From positions 1 to 42,512 of the forward strand of contig UQFC01000011.1 of assembly GCA_900540335.1 (NCBI GenBank): DNA of 42,512 nt, in the 5' to 3' direction. The position numbers and the translations under genes are program-made. Origin of the DNA: an uncultured Clostridium sp. GTDB lineage: Bacteria > Bacillota > Clostridia > Lachnospirales > Lachnospiraceae. The notes below the pieces were generated by a model that saw nothing but the letters and a program-made list of their open reading frames with translations, ran no database searches and was not told the origin of the DNA. The first letter of the stretch is position 1; every line of letters starts with the position of its first letter. This document shows positions 1-7,684 of this stretch, piece after piece.

Positions 1-25
1 AAGCTCGCTCGCGAGCTTCTTTTTC
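1..25 (+). terminator. Intrinsic terminator-like hairpin at the window edge
   Basis: Bases 1-7 (AAGCTCG) pair with 12-18 (CGAGCTT) around a CTCG loop, followed by CTTTTT. It probably ends a gene lying left of the window. The stem is short and its upstream context is missing. Confidence 0.5.
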
Positions 26-138
26 ATGTAATAGGAAACATTCCTGTCTGAAAATAACATAGAATCGTAAGGAAAGGGTAAAGCATAAGGGAAGGGAGCA
101 TGATATGATAGAGAAAAGAAGGGAAGGTGAAGAAACTT

Positions 139-855
139 ATGATGTGTGAAAAGAATATTGATAAAAAGATTATGGAGAAAAAAACAGACAGGGCAGCGAA
201 ACAGAGAATCTGGAAAAAAGGTTTTCTGGCAGTTTTGTTTTCTGCAGGAATTCTGACAGGATGCCAGATGGAGAAGGCGGCGAACCCGAAAGAGCATACA
301 GAAATGTCAGCAGAGGAATTTGCAGAAAAAAGCACAGCTTCCGGGGACGGGCTTTTGCAGGAAACATCTCAGGAGACTGCGGATGAGATTTTGCAGGAAA
401 CATCTCAGGAAACTGCGGATGAGCTTTTGCAGGAGTTTTCAGAAGAGATTCCGGAAGGTCAGAGAGAGATCTCAGCAGAGAAAAGAACCCTGGAGGGGAT
501 GGAACCCTATGGAACCATTGCTTTTTCTCACGGGGAGGAAAACTGGGAGCTTGGGCTGTATGTACAGGAGGACATGGTGGAGGATGGAGAGCTGATGCTG
601 GATGATTCCTGTCATTTTGTGATTCAGGCAGAAACTGCAGAAAGCGCTTACGTCCTGTTGGATGAAAAGATTCAGCTGGGGGTTCCGGAAGCAGATGTCT
701 GGATGGATACAGACAACCGTCTTCATATCACTGTTCGGGACACAAGAACCGCATTATATGAAATCTGTGATTATGTATATCAGGAGGAGACCCGGGTTTT
801 TACAGAAAGGGTGATTCTGGAGGAGGAGGGAATCAACTATCTGGGAACTGTCTGA
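139..855 (+). CDS. Putative lipoprotein of unknown function with internal 12-residue repeat
   Basis: I do not recognise the family. From this start the protein is 238 aa. A positively charged N-terminus (KQRIWKKG) precedes a hydrophobic stretch and a lipobox LTGC with Cys42, so it should be a membrane-anchored extracytoplasmic lipoprotein. Residues 72-95 are two copies of a 12-residue acidic unit (LLQETSQETADE and ILQETSQETADE) followed by a partial third copy. The rest is acidic and looks like a small beta-rich domain without cysteines. I chose ATG 139 because GGAAGG lies 11 nt upstream; an in-frame GTG at 127 and ATGs at 142 and 172 are alternatives. It stands alone, about 110 nt before the next gene. 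Confidence 0.6.
   Translation: MMCEKNIDKKIMEKKTDRAAKQRIWKKGFLAVLFSAGILTGCQMEKAANPKEHTEMSAEEFAEKSTASGDGLLQETSQETADEILQETSQETADELLQEFSEEIPEGQREISAEKRTLEGMEPYGTIAFSHGEENWELGLYVQEDMVEDGELMLDDSCHFVIQAETAESAYVLLDEKIQLGVPEADVWMDTDNRLHITVRDTRTALYEICDYVYQEETRVFTERVILEEEGINYLGTV
352..435 (+). repeat. In-frame 36-bp tandem repeat in the lipoprotein gene
   Basis: Two near-identical 36-bp units (352-387 and 388-423) are followed by a 12-bp partial third copy. They encode the repeated acidic 12-residue segment just after the lipid anchor, consistent with a flexible spacer. Confidence 0.85.
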
Positions 856-881
856 AACGGGCAAATAAAAGAAAAAGAATC

Positions 882-912
882 TTGACTGGATACGGGGCTT
901 CTGGTGTATACT
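882..912 (+). promoter_or_regulatory. Putative sigma-A promoter of the oxidoreductase gene
   Basis: A -35 box TTGACT (882-887) is followed by TGTATA (905-910, 17-bp spacer) or TATACT (907-912, 19-bp spacer). The gene starts about 50 nt downstream. Confidence 0.5.
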
Positions 913-922
913 GATGGTATAC
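906..922 (+). promoter_or_regulatory. Possible GntR-type operator
   Basis: Two GTATAC palindromes (906-911 and 917-922) lie one helical turn apart over the -10 box and the expected transcription start. The second sits in GGTATACC, the core of many FadR/UxuR-type GntR operators. No GntR gene is in the window, so the regulator is unknown. Confidence 0.35.
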
Positions 923-963
923 CTATTGTTCGGATATCATACAGAAAGAAAGGAGATTCTCGT

Positions 964-2055
964 ATGGAAAGAAAGATCACGTTTGCACAGTATGGATGCG
1001 GAAAGATGGCAAAGTATTTGATCCGCTATGCCATTGAAAAGGGGGCAGAGCTGACAGCGGCCTTTGATATTAATCCGGCTGTACTGGGAAAAGATGCAGC
1101 TGAGATTGTTGCTGAGGATTATCCCAAAACCGGAGTCTGCATTTCTCCCGCAGAGAAGGCGGAAGAAATCCTGGGCGCTTTAAAGCCGGATGTCTGCATT
1201 ATTGCAACAAGAAGTACGGTTGCCGAGCTGGAGGATATTTTCACAATCTGTGCAAAGCATGGAATCAATGCGATTACAACCTGTGAGGAGGCGCTGTATC
1301 CCTGGAATTCTTCACCGGCACTGACAGCCAGACTGGACGAACTGGCGAAGGCAGGAAACTGTACTCTGACCGGCGTAGGCTACTGCGATCTGGTATGGGG
1401 AACCATGGTTACCAATCTGGCAGGATCCTCCTTTAAGATTACGAAGATTCTGGGCAGCAGCTGGTATAATGTAGAGGATTACGGAATTGCTCTGGCAGAA
1501 GGCCATGGGGCAGGATTTACACCGGAGCGGTTTGAAAAAGAGATTGCAAATATTAACCATATGTCAGAAGAAGAGCTGAAGGAGCTGGTGGAGAGCGGAC
1601 AATACGTTCCTTCCTATATGTGGAATCAGAACGGATGGCTTTGCAGTAAGATGAAGCTGCATGTTACCTCGCAGACTCAGAAATGTTATCCAACAACCCA
1701 TTCAGAGGATCTGTTCTCCGAAACCCTGAATGCTGTAATCAAGGCCGGTGAGCCGACTGGTATGAGGGCCGTGGTTACTACAGAGACAGAAGAGGGAATT
1801 ACGCTTGTAACCGAGTGTGTAGGCAAGGTATTTGCGCCGGATGAGTTTGACCGGAATGACTGGACTCTGGTGGGAGAGCCGGAGACAACGATTTCTGTCA
1901 ATCGCCCTGCTACCGTTGAGATGACCTGCGCAACTCTGGTAAACAGGATTCCGCAGCTGATCGACGCGCCTGCAGGATATGTGACAACGGATCAGTATCC
2001 GTATAATGAATACTGTGTTCATAATCTGAATACTTATGTGAAAAGCTGGAATTAG
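964..2055 (+). CDS. NAD(P)-dependent oxidoreductase, dihydrodipicolinate reductase / 2,4-diaminopentanoate dehydrogenase-like
   Basis: 363 aa. The N-terminus (ITFAQYGCGKMAKYLIRYA) is a Rossmann nucleotide-binding segment of the DapB_N type, with GCGKM as the glycine motif and FDINP at the second strand. The remainder resembles the C-terminal domain of 2,4-diaminopentanoate dehydrogenases rather than true DapB, which is only about 250 aa and carries a KKRH-type lysine site that I do not see. An NAD(P)H-dependent amine or amino-acid dehydrogenase is therefore more likely than a lysine-pathway enzyme; the substrate cannot be read from sequence. AGGAG lies 9 nt before ATG 964, which excludes an upstream in-frame start at 904. 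Monocistronic or followed by galT 120 nt later. Confidence 0.7.
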   Translation: MERKITFAQYGCGKMAKYLIRYAIEKGAELTAAFDINPAVLGKDAAEIVAEDYPKTGVCISPAEKAEEILGALKPDVCIIATRSTVAELEDIFTICAKHGINAITTCEEALYPWNSSPALTARLDELAKAGNCTLTGVGYCDLVWGTMVTNLAGSSFKITKILGSSWYNVEDYGIALAEGHGAGFTPERFEKEIANINHMSEEELKELVESGQYVPSYMWNQNGWLCSKMKLHVTSQTQKCYPTTHSEDLFSETLNAVIKAGEPTGMRAVVTTETEEGITLVTECVGKVFAPDEFDRNDWTLVGEPETTISVNRPATVEMTCATLVNRIPQLIDAPAGYVTTDQYPYNEYCVHNLNTYVKSWN

Positions 2056-2175
2056 AAGGCCCTGAAGGATAATTTCCAGGAAATTCAAAGATTATTGTAT
2101 AGATCTGAAGACGGTTTGGAGTTATACTAAAAACAGAAATTCCATAGGAATGAAAAAGAAAAGGGGTATTTAGGT

Positions 2176-3699
2176 ATGGTTTACAGTGCGATTAGAAACC
2201 TGGCGGAGTATGGTGTGGAAACCGGGCTGATTACAGAAGATGACAGAACCTATGCGATCAATCAGCTTTTGGAAGCGCTGCGTCTGGATGAATACGAGGA
2301 GCCGGCGGAGACAGAAGGCTCATCTGAGGAAAGCGGCTCCATGGATTTGGAAGCGATTTTAAAAGAACTGCTGGATTATGCCTGCAGCCAGGGCATTATT
2401 GAGGACAGCATTGGCTATCGGGATTTGTTTGATACGAAGCTGATGAACTGTCTGATGCCGAGACCGTCTGAGGTGATTGCAAAATTCTGGGATCTTTATA
2501 AGAATCAGGGCGCAGAGGCTGCTACAGATTATTTTTATAAGTTGAGTCAGGATTCCGATTATATCCGCAGATACCGGGTGTGCAGGGATCAGAAGTGGGT
2601 GACAAGCACACCTTACGGCGATCTGGACATTACCATTAACCTTTCCAAACCGGAGAAGGATCCCAAGGCGATTGCAGCGGCGAAGCTGGCAAAGCAGAGC
2701 GGTTATCCCAAGTGTCTGCTGTGTATGGAAAATGAGGGATATGCAGGAAGACTGAATCACCCGGCGAGAAACAATCACCGGATTATCCGGATTACGGTAA
2801 ATGACAGCAAGTGGGGATTCCAGTATTCTCCTTATGTATATTACAATGAGCACTGTATTGTGTTTAACGGACAGCATACGCCCATGAAGATTGAGCGGGC
2901 CACCTTTGTGAAGCTGTTTGATTTTGTAAAGCAGTTCCCTCACTATTTCCTGGGTTCCAATGCGGATCTGCCCATAGTTGGCGGCTCTATTTTAAGTCAT
3001 GATCATTTCCAGGGCGGCCATTACACCTTTGCCATGGCCAAGGCTCCGGTGGAAAAATATTACACCATGAAGGGCTTTGAAGATGTGGAGGCGGGAATTG
3101 TCCGCTGGCCCATGTCTGTGCTCCGCCTGCGGGGAGAAGATCCGGATCAGCTGATTGAGCTGGGCGATAAGGTGCTTGGCGCCTGGAGAGCCTATACGGA
3201 CGAGGCGGCCTTTGTATATGCAGAGACAGACGGAGAGCCGCACAATACCATTACTCCGATTGCCAGAAAAAACGGCAGCAAATATGAGCTGGATCTGGTA
3301 CTGCGCAACAATATTACGACAGAAGAATTCCCGCTGGGACTGTATCATCCTCATCAGGAGCTGCATCATATCAAGAAAGAAAATATCGGCCTGATTGAGG
3401 TCATGGGACTGGCCGTGCTTCCATCCCGTCTGAAGGATGAACTGGCGCTTCTGGGCGAGTATATTGTGGAAGGAAAGGATATCCGCAGCAATGAGGTTCT
3501 GACCAAGCATGCTGACTGGGTGGACGAGTTCCTGCCTCATTATGAAACAGTAACAAAAGAAACAATTCCGGGAATCCTGCAGGATGAGGTGGGCAAGGTA
3601 TTTGCCCGGGTTCTGGAGGATGCGGGAGTTTACAAATGCACACCGGAGGGACGGGAAGGCTTTGACCGGTTCTTAAAGAGTGTGGGGTTTGAGGAATAA
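2176..3699 (+). CDS. galT: UDP-glucose--hexose-1-phosphate uridylyltransferase
   Basis: 507 aa, matching the long Gram-positive GalT family rather than the ~350-aa E. coli form. GalT transfers UMP between UDP-glucose and galactose 1-phosphate in the Leloir pathway (cytoplasm). The segment GGSILSHDHFQGGH holds the HxHxQ active-site motif (H275, H277, Q279); CLLCMENEGYAGR and NHRIIRI lie upstream as in the family. AAGGGG precedes the ATG. galK and galE are not adjacent, so galT is separated from the other Leloir genes here. A strong terminator follows directly. Confidence 0.95.
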   Translation: MVYSAIRNLAEYGVETGLITEDDRTYAINQLLEALRLDEYEEPAETEGSSEESGSMDLEAILKELLDYACSQGIIEDSIGYRDLFDTKLMNCLMPRPSEVIAKFWDLYKNQGAEAATDYFYKLSQDSDYIRRYRVCRDQKWVTSTPYGDLDITINLSKPEKDPKAIAAAKLAKQSGYPKCLLCMENEGYAGRLNHPARNNHRIIRITVNDSKWGFQYSPYVYYNEHCIVFNGQHTPMKIERATFVKLFDFVKQFPHYFLGSNADLPIVGGSILSHDHFQGGHYTFAMAKAPVEKYYTMKGFEDVEAGIVRWPMSVLRLRGEDPDQLIELGDKVLGAWRAYTDEAAFVYAETDGEPHNTITPIARKNGSKYELDLVLRNNITTEEFPLGLYHPHQELHHIKKENIGLIEVMGLAVLPSRLKDELALLGEYIVEGKDIRSNEVLTKHADWVDEFLPHYETVTKETIPGILQDEVGKVFARVLEDAGVYKCTPEGREGFDRFLKSVGFEE

Positions 3700-3705
3700 G
3701 AAAAG

Positions 3706-3741
3706 AAAAAAGGATGATGGACTTTTCATCATCCTTTTTTT
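3706..3741 (+). terminator. Intrinsic terminator of galT
   Basis: A 9-bp stem AGGATGATG (3711-3719) / CATCATCCT (3727-3735) with a 7-nt loop is flanked by an A-run upstream and a T-run to 3741. Confidence 0.9.
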
Positions 3742-3819
3742 ATGCTATCATAAAAGCTATGTGTGCCAAAACAGAGGGGAATGAGGCAGCAGAAGGATTA
3801 CAGGACAGAGAGGTAAAAG

Positions 3820-4935
3820 ATGCAGGAAGGTGTAAAAAGACGAGGGAAAGACAGGTGGCAGATGCCTTTGAAACGCTGGAGGCTGCTTGCGGTGACCGCT
3901 GCCGTTCTGATTCTTTCAGGGCTTGCTGCCGGCTGCGGGACAGCGGGAATCAGAAAGAAGCAAAAGCCCTTTGATGTGCAGTATCTGACGTATTTTGATA
4001 CCGTAACCAGCATTACCATTTATGCAGATGATGAGGAGCAGTTTGATGAATGGGAGCAGCTGGTGCACAGTGAGCTGGAAAGGTATCATCAGCTGTATGA
4101 TATTTATCACAGCTACGAGGGCGTGAATAATATTAAGGTCATCAATGATCATGCGGGAATGTCTCCGGTGGAGGTTCCTGAGGATATTCTGGATCTTCTG
4201 GAATTTTCCTTAAAGGAGTATGATCTGACCGGGGGCGGTGTTCATGTGGGGATGGGAAGCGTGCTTTCGATCTGGCATGATTACCGGGAAATGGCTCTGG
4301 GAGAATCAAAGTTTCCCATGGTGCCTTCCATGACTGAACTGGAATCAGCGGCAAAGCATATGGATATCCATGATATTCATCTGGACCGTCAGGCAGGAAC
4401 CGTGTATCTGGAGGATCCGGAGATGAGACTGGATGTAGGAGCAGTGGCCAAGGGCTACACAGCGCAGAGACTGGCTGATACTTTGCGGGAGGCAGGGGTG
4501 ACGAATGCTCTTTTAAGTCTGGGCGGAAATGTTGTCACCATCGGCTCCCGGGGAGATGGAAAGCCCTGGAGAGTGGGAATTCAGAATCCGGATCCGGGAG
4601 CGGAAAATCCTTATGTGCAGGTTGTGGATCTGACGGATATGTGTCTTGTTACCAGCGGCACCTATCAGCGGTTTTACGAGGTAGACGGAACACGTTATCA
4701 TCACATTATCAATCCGGAACTTCTGATGCCCTGGAATGAATATCAGTCAGTGACCATCCTTTCACCGGACAGCGGAGAGGCGGATGCGCTGTCTACAGCC
4801 GTATTCAATATGAAGCCGGAAGAGGGGCTGGCTCTGATTGAATCTTTGGACAAGACAGAGGCTTTGTGGATTCTGCCGGATGGAAGCCGGATGGAAAGCT
4901 CAGGCTTTCAGGCGTATACTGAAGAGGGCAGATAA
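3820..4935 (+). CDS. apbE: FAD:protein FMN transferase (ApbE family lipoprotein)
   Basis: 371 aa. ApbE uses FAD to attach FMN covalently to threonine of target flavoproteins such as Rnf or Nqr subunits, outside the membrane. A hydrophobic signal ends in the lipobox LAAGC (Cys39). Family motifs are present in order: YFDTVTSI near the start of the domain, DVGAVAKGYTAQRL, ALLSLGGNVVTIG, TSGTYQRFYEVDG followed by HHIINPE, and ADALSTAVF for Mg/FAD binding. GAGAGG lies 7 nt before ATG 3820. No Rnf or flavinylated target gene is in the window. The EamA gene follows after 46 nt, probably on the same transcript. Confidence 0.92.
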   Translation: MQEGVKRRGKDRWQMPLKRWRLLAVTAAVLILSGLAAGCGTAGIRKKQKPFDVQYLTYFDTVTSITIYADDEEQFDEWEQLVHSELERYHQLYDIYHSYEGVNNIKVINDHAGMSPVEVPEDILDLLEFSLKEYDLTGGGVHVGMGSVLSIWHDYREMALGESKFPMVPSMTELESAAKHMDIHDIHLDRQAGTVYLEDPEMRLDVGAVAKGYTAQRLADTLREAGVTNALLSLGGNVVTIGSRGDGKPWRVGIQNPDPGAENPYVQVVDLTDMCLVTSGTYQRFYEVDGTRYHHIINPELLMPWNEYQSVTILSPDSGEADALSTAVFNMKPEEGLALIESLDKTEALWILPDGSRMESSGFQAYTEEGR

Positions 4936-4981
4936 AAGAAAAAAGTAAGGAAAAAAGAAGGTAAGTAAAGAGGAAAGAAGT

Positions 4982-5938
4982 ATGGAATACAGAAACAGAA
5001 AATCAGGAGGCAGCAAGGCAATGCTGCTTTTGACCGGCCTGATCTGGGGCGTGGCATTTGTTGCACAGAGTGAGGGAATGAATTATGTAGGAGCATTTAC
5101 ATTTAACTGCTGCCGTTTTATGATCGGAGGAGTGATGCTGATTCCCTGTATCTTTTTTCTCCGGAGTATCGGAGCGGGAGAAAACGGACATGTAAGCAGG
5201 GGACAAAGACAGCAGCAGAGACATATGGCAGTTATCGGAGGAATCTGCTGCGGCCTTGTAATCTGTGTGGCCAGTACCCTGCAGCAGATGGGAATTGCCC
5301 AGACCACGGTGGGAAAGGCCGGATTTATTACAGCTCTTTATATTGTAATTGTTCCGGTGCTGGGGCTGTTTCTGGGAAAAAGCACAGGCTTGAATACCTG
5401 GCTCAGTGTGGCAATTGCGGCAGTGGGCATGTATCTTTTATGTATTACAGAAGGATTTTCCATTGGACGGGGAGATTTCCTGGTATTTTTATGCGCCATT
5501 GGCTTCTCTGTTCATATTCTGGTCATTGATTATTTTTCTCCGAAGGCGGACGGTGTTGTGATTTCCTGCATTCAGTTTTTTACAGCGGGAATTATTTCCG
5601 GAATTCTCATGTTTTTATATGAGAAGCCGTCCTGGGAGGCAATTATGGCTGCATGGGCTCCGGTTCTTTACGCCGGAGTTTTCTCCTGCGGCGTAGCCTA
5701 TACCCTTCAGGTTGTAGCTCAGAAAAATGTGGATCCCACGGTGGCATCTCTGATTCTCAGCCTGGAATCTGTCTTTTCCCTGCTTGCAGGCTGGGTGATT
5801 CTGGGACAGAAGCTGTCTGCCAGAGAGCTGGTTGGATGTGTGCTGGTATTTGTGGCCATTGTGCTGGCTCAGATCCCGGAGCACTACGGAATCCGTTATC
5901 TGAAGCGGAAGGGAAGAAGCAGAAAATTAAAATTATAA
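4982..5938 (+). CDS. EamA/DMT-family permease
   Basis: 318 aa with about ten hydrophobic helices arranged as two EamA repeats: TGLIWGVAFVAQSEGMNYVG starts the first, and SLESVFSLLAGWVILGQKLS is the typical end of the second. This is a drug/metabolite superfamily transporter in the cytoplasmic membrane; the substrate is not predictable. A loop of about 20 hydrophilic residues (GAGENGHVSRGQRQQQRH) interrupts the first repeat between helices 2 and 3. AAAGAGGAAAG precedes ATG 4982. It lies 46 nt after apbE and ends in a terminator. Confidence 0.85.
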   Translation: MEYRNRKSGGSKAMLLLTGLIWGVAFVAQSEGMNYVGAFTFNCCRFMIGGVMLIPCIFFLRSIGAGENGHVSRGQRQQQRHMAVIGGICCGLVICVASTLQQMGIAQTTVGKAGFITALYIVIVPVLGLFLGKSTGLNTWLSVAIAAVGMYLLCITEGFSIGRGDFLVFLCAIGFSVHILVIDYFSPKADGVVISCIQFFTAGIISGILMFLYEKPSWEAIMAAWAPVLYAGVFSCGVAYTLQVVAQKNVDPTVASLILSLESVFSLLAGWVILGQKLSARELVGCVLVFVAIVLAQIPEHYGIRYLKRKGRSRKLKL

Positions 5939-5941
5939 AGA

Positions 5942-5992
5942 AAAACTCCCGAAGATTCCGGAGATAACCCGGAGTCTGCGGGAGTTTTGTTT
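5942..5992. terminator. Bidirectional terminator between the EamA gene and argG
   Basis: AAAACTCCCG (5942-5951) pairs with CGGGAGTTTT (5979-5988), with an inner TCCGG/CCGGA stem. T-rich sequence follows on the plus strand, and the upstream A-run gives a U-tract on the minus strand, so it can also end the argG transcript. Confidence 0.8.
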
Positions 5993-6020
5993 TACTTTCC
6001 AACACAGTTTGGTTTATTGT

Positions 6021-6169
6021 AACTGTTCAGGACGGTGCATCTTCTTGTCCGGCTTGGCCGGACAAGAAGCATCGGAGATTCCTCCGATGTGAGGATTGGA
6101 AGAAAATTTTGCTTACAAGCAAGCTTGACGCTAATTTTTCTTCCAATCCTCTCGCCGTCCTGAATTGTT
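6021..6169. other. Multi-hairpin intergenic element (repeat or structured RNA candidate)
   Basis: A 10-bp closing stem TTCAGGACGG (6026-6035) / CCGTCCTGAA (6155-6164), extended by AAC/GTT across a mismatch, encloses three hairpins: a 13-bp stem 6041-6053/6057-6069 with a 3-nt loop; an 8-bp stem 6070-6077/6082-6089 with loop ATTC; and a 16-bp stem 6091-6106/6136-6151 with a 29-nt loop. The arms are perfect. The element abuts the argG stop codon and is separate from the terminator at 5942-5992. No U-tract follows the closing stem on either strand, so it is not a simple terminator. Confidence 0.6.
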
Positions 6170-7397
6170 ATTTCTGATTATTTTTCTTCAGCTCTGCCAT
6201 TTTCATAGCACGAACCTTCAGAGGAAGACCAAACAGGGTGATAAAGCCGTCTGCATCATGGTGGTCATACAGATCTCCGGTAGTAAAGGATGCCAGAGAC
6301 TCGCTGTAGAGAGAGTAGGGAGAGGTGGTTCCGGCCTTGGTGATGGTTCCTTTGTAGAGTTTGAATTTAACTTCACCGGTAACATATTCCTGGGTGGATT
6401 CTACAAATGCCTGAACAGCCTCACGAAGAGGAGTAAACCATTTGCCCTCATATACGATCTGAGCCAGCTTGTTGCTCATTTCCTTCTTGACTTCCATAGT
6501 AGCCCGGTCTAATACCAGCTCTTCCAGCTGCTGATGTGCCTCCATCAGAATGGTTCCGCCAGGAGTCTCGTAAACACCACGGGACTTCATGCCGACAACA
6601 CGGTTTTCTACAATATCGATAATACCGATGCCGTGTTTTCCGCCCAGCTCATTTAATTTGCGGATGATATCAGAAACCTTCATGGATTCTCCGTTGACGC
6701 TGGTGGGAACGCCTTTTTCAAAGGTCATGGTTACATATTCTGCCTTATCCGGCGCTTTCTCCGGAGTTACGCTCATCACAAGAAGATCATCATAATTAGG
6801 CTCGTTAGCCGGATTTTCCAGTTCCAGGCCCTCATGGCTGATGTGCCAGATGTTGCGGTCACGGCTGTAGCTGTGGTTTGCGTCAAAGGGCAGGTCAATG
6901 CCGTGCTGCTTGCAGTATTCAATTTCGTCTTCCCGGGACTGCATGGTCCATACGTCGGTCATACGCCAGGGAGCAATGATTTTAATATCAGGAGCCAGGG
7001 CCTTGATTCCCAGCTCGAAACGGATCTGGTCATTTCCCTTTCCGGTTGCACCGTGACAGATGGCAGAAGCGCCCTCTTTTCTTGCAATGTCTACCAGGCG
7101 CTTGGCAATGGCCGGACGTGCCATAGAGGTTCCTAACAGATACTTGTTTTCATAGACTGCATTGGCCTGAACGCAGGGAACAATGTAATTGTCGCAGAAA
7201 TCATCTACCAGATCTTCAATGTATAATTTAGAAGCGCCGGACAGTCTTGCGCGCTCTTCCAGACCGTCCAGTTCATTGCCCTGGCCGCAGTCGATGCAGC
7301 AGCAGATAACATCATAGTCAAAGGTTTCCTTCAGCCACGGAATAATTGCGGTAGTGTCCAGTCCGCCGGAATAAGCAAGTACAACTTTCTCTTTCAT
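6168..7397 (-). CDS. argG: Argininosuccinate synthase
   Basis: 409 aa, the usual ArgG length. It joins citrulline and aspartate with ATP to form argininosuccinate. The N-terminus MKEKVVLAYSGGLDTTAII carries the PP-loop ATP-binding motif AYSGGLDT, and HGATGKGNDQIRFE is the conserved citrulline/aspartate-binding stretch. I chose the start at 7397 because TCCTCCT (AGGAGGA on the coding strand) lies just upstream and the protein then begins at the family's usual position; the frame extends to 7442. It is divergent from argC and shares its regulatory region; argH is not in the window. Confidence 0.97.
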   Translation of the reverse strand: MKEKVVLAYSGGLDTTAIIPWLKETFDYDVICCCIDCGQGNELDGLEERARLSGASKLYIEDLVDDFCDNYIVPCVQANAVYENKYLLGTSMARPAIAKRLVDIARKEGASAICHGATGKGNDQIRFELGIKALAPDIKIIAPWRMTDVWTMQSREDEIEYCKQHGIDLPFDANHSYSRDRNIWHISHEGLELENPANEPNYDDLLVMSVTPEKAPDKAEYVTMTFEKGVPTSVNGESMKVSDIIRKLNELGGKHGIGIIDIVENRVVGMKSRGVYETPGGTILMEAHQQLEELVLDRATMEVKKEMSNKLAQIVYEGKWFTPLREAVQAFVESTQEYVTGEVKFKLYKGTITKAGTTSPYSLYSESLASFTTGDLYDHHDADGFITLFGLPLKVRAMKMAELKKNNQK

Positions 7398-7494
7398 AAT
7401 TATAATCCTCCTCAGCATATATGATTCATTTTTTGTAATCAAATGTTTATGACTTCATAAATATACAACACTTTTTCGAAAAACGCAAGCGTTA

Positions 7495-7531
7495 TTTGAA
7501 TTTTTATAAAAAGTATTGCATAATATTCAAT
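7495..7531. promoter_or_regulatory. Two putative ArgR (ARG box) operators
   Basis: Positions 7495-7512 match the ARG-box consensus (TGAAT, four A/T, ATTCA) with a perfect left half and two mismatches in the right half. Positions 7514-7531 have a perfect right half (ATTCA) and a degenerate left half (TGCAT if the spacer is one base short). Paired boxes a few bases apart are the usual ArgR arrangement. They overlap the promoters of both argG and argC, so one repressor could control both directions. Confidence 0.55.
7503..7530 (-). promoter_or_regulatory. Putative argG promoter
   Basis: On the minus strand TTGAAT (7530-7525) and TATAAA (7508-7503) are separated by 16 bp. The promoter lies inside the putative ARG boxes. 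Confidence 0.5.
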
Positions 7532-7544
7532 CAAGCTGTATAAT
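7516..7544 (+). promoter_or_regulatory. argC operon promoter
   Basis: TTGCAT (7516-7521) and a consensus TATAAT (7539-7544) are separated by exactly 17 bp. The second ARG box covers the -35 element. The leader to argC is about 135 nt and shows no T-box or riboswitch that I can recognise. Another TATAAT at 7590-7595 lacks a good -35. Confidence 0.7.
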
Positions 7545-7684
7545 TACGAAAACCTGAAAAAAACTCTTTTCATGGAAGGGAAAAATGGTTATAATGAAAC
7601 AAAGCAATTTCACAAGACATCACTGCAATGCGAGAAAGAATTTGCGAATGATTTCAGAAAAGGAAATAAGAGAGGGAGAGAATT

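Noticed and set aside
964..2055. Calling the first oxidoreductase DapB of lysine synthesis
   Set aside because: It is about 110 residues too long, lacks the DapB catalytic lysine motif, and has no lysine genes nearby.
6021..6169. The multi-hairpin element as a plain terminator for argG
   Set aside because: There is no U-tract next to the closing stem on either strand, and a good bidirectional terminator already lies at 5942-5992.
7551..7684. A T-box or arginine riboswitch in the argC leader
   Set aside because: No T-box bulge sequence (TGGNACCGCG) and no terminator hairpin are present; ArgR boxes explain regulation better.
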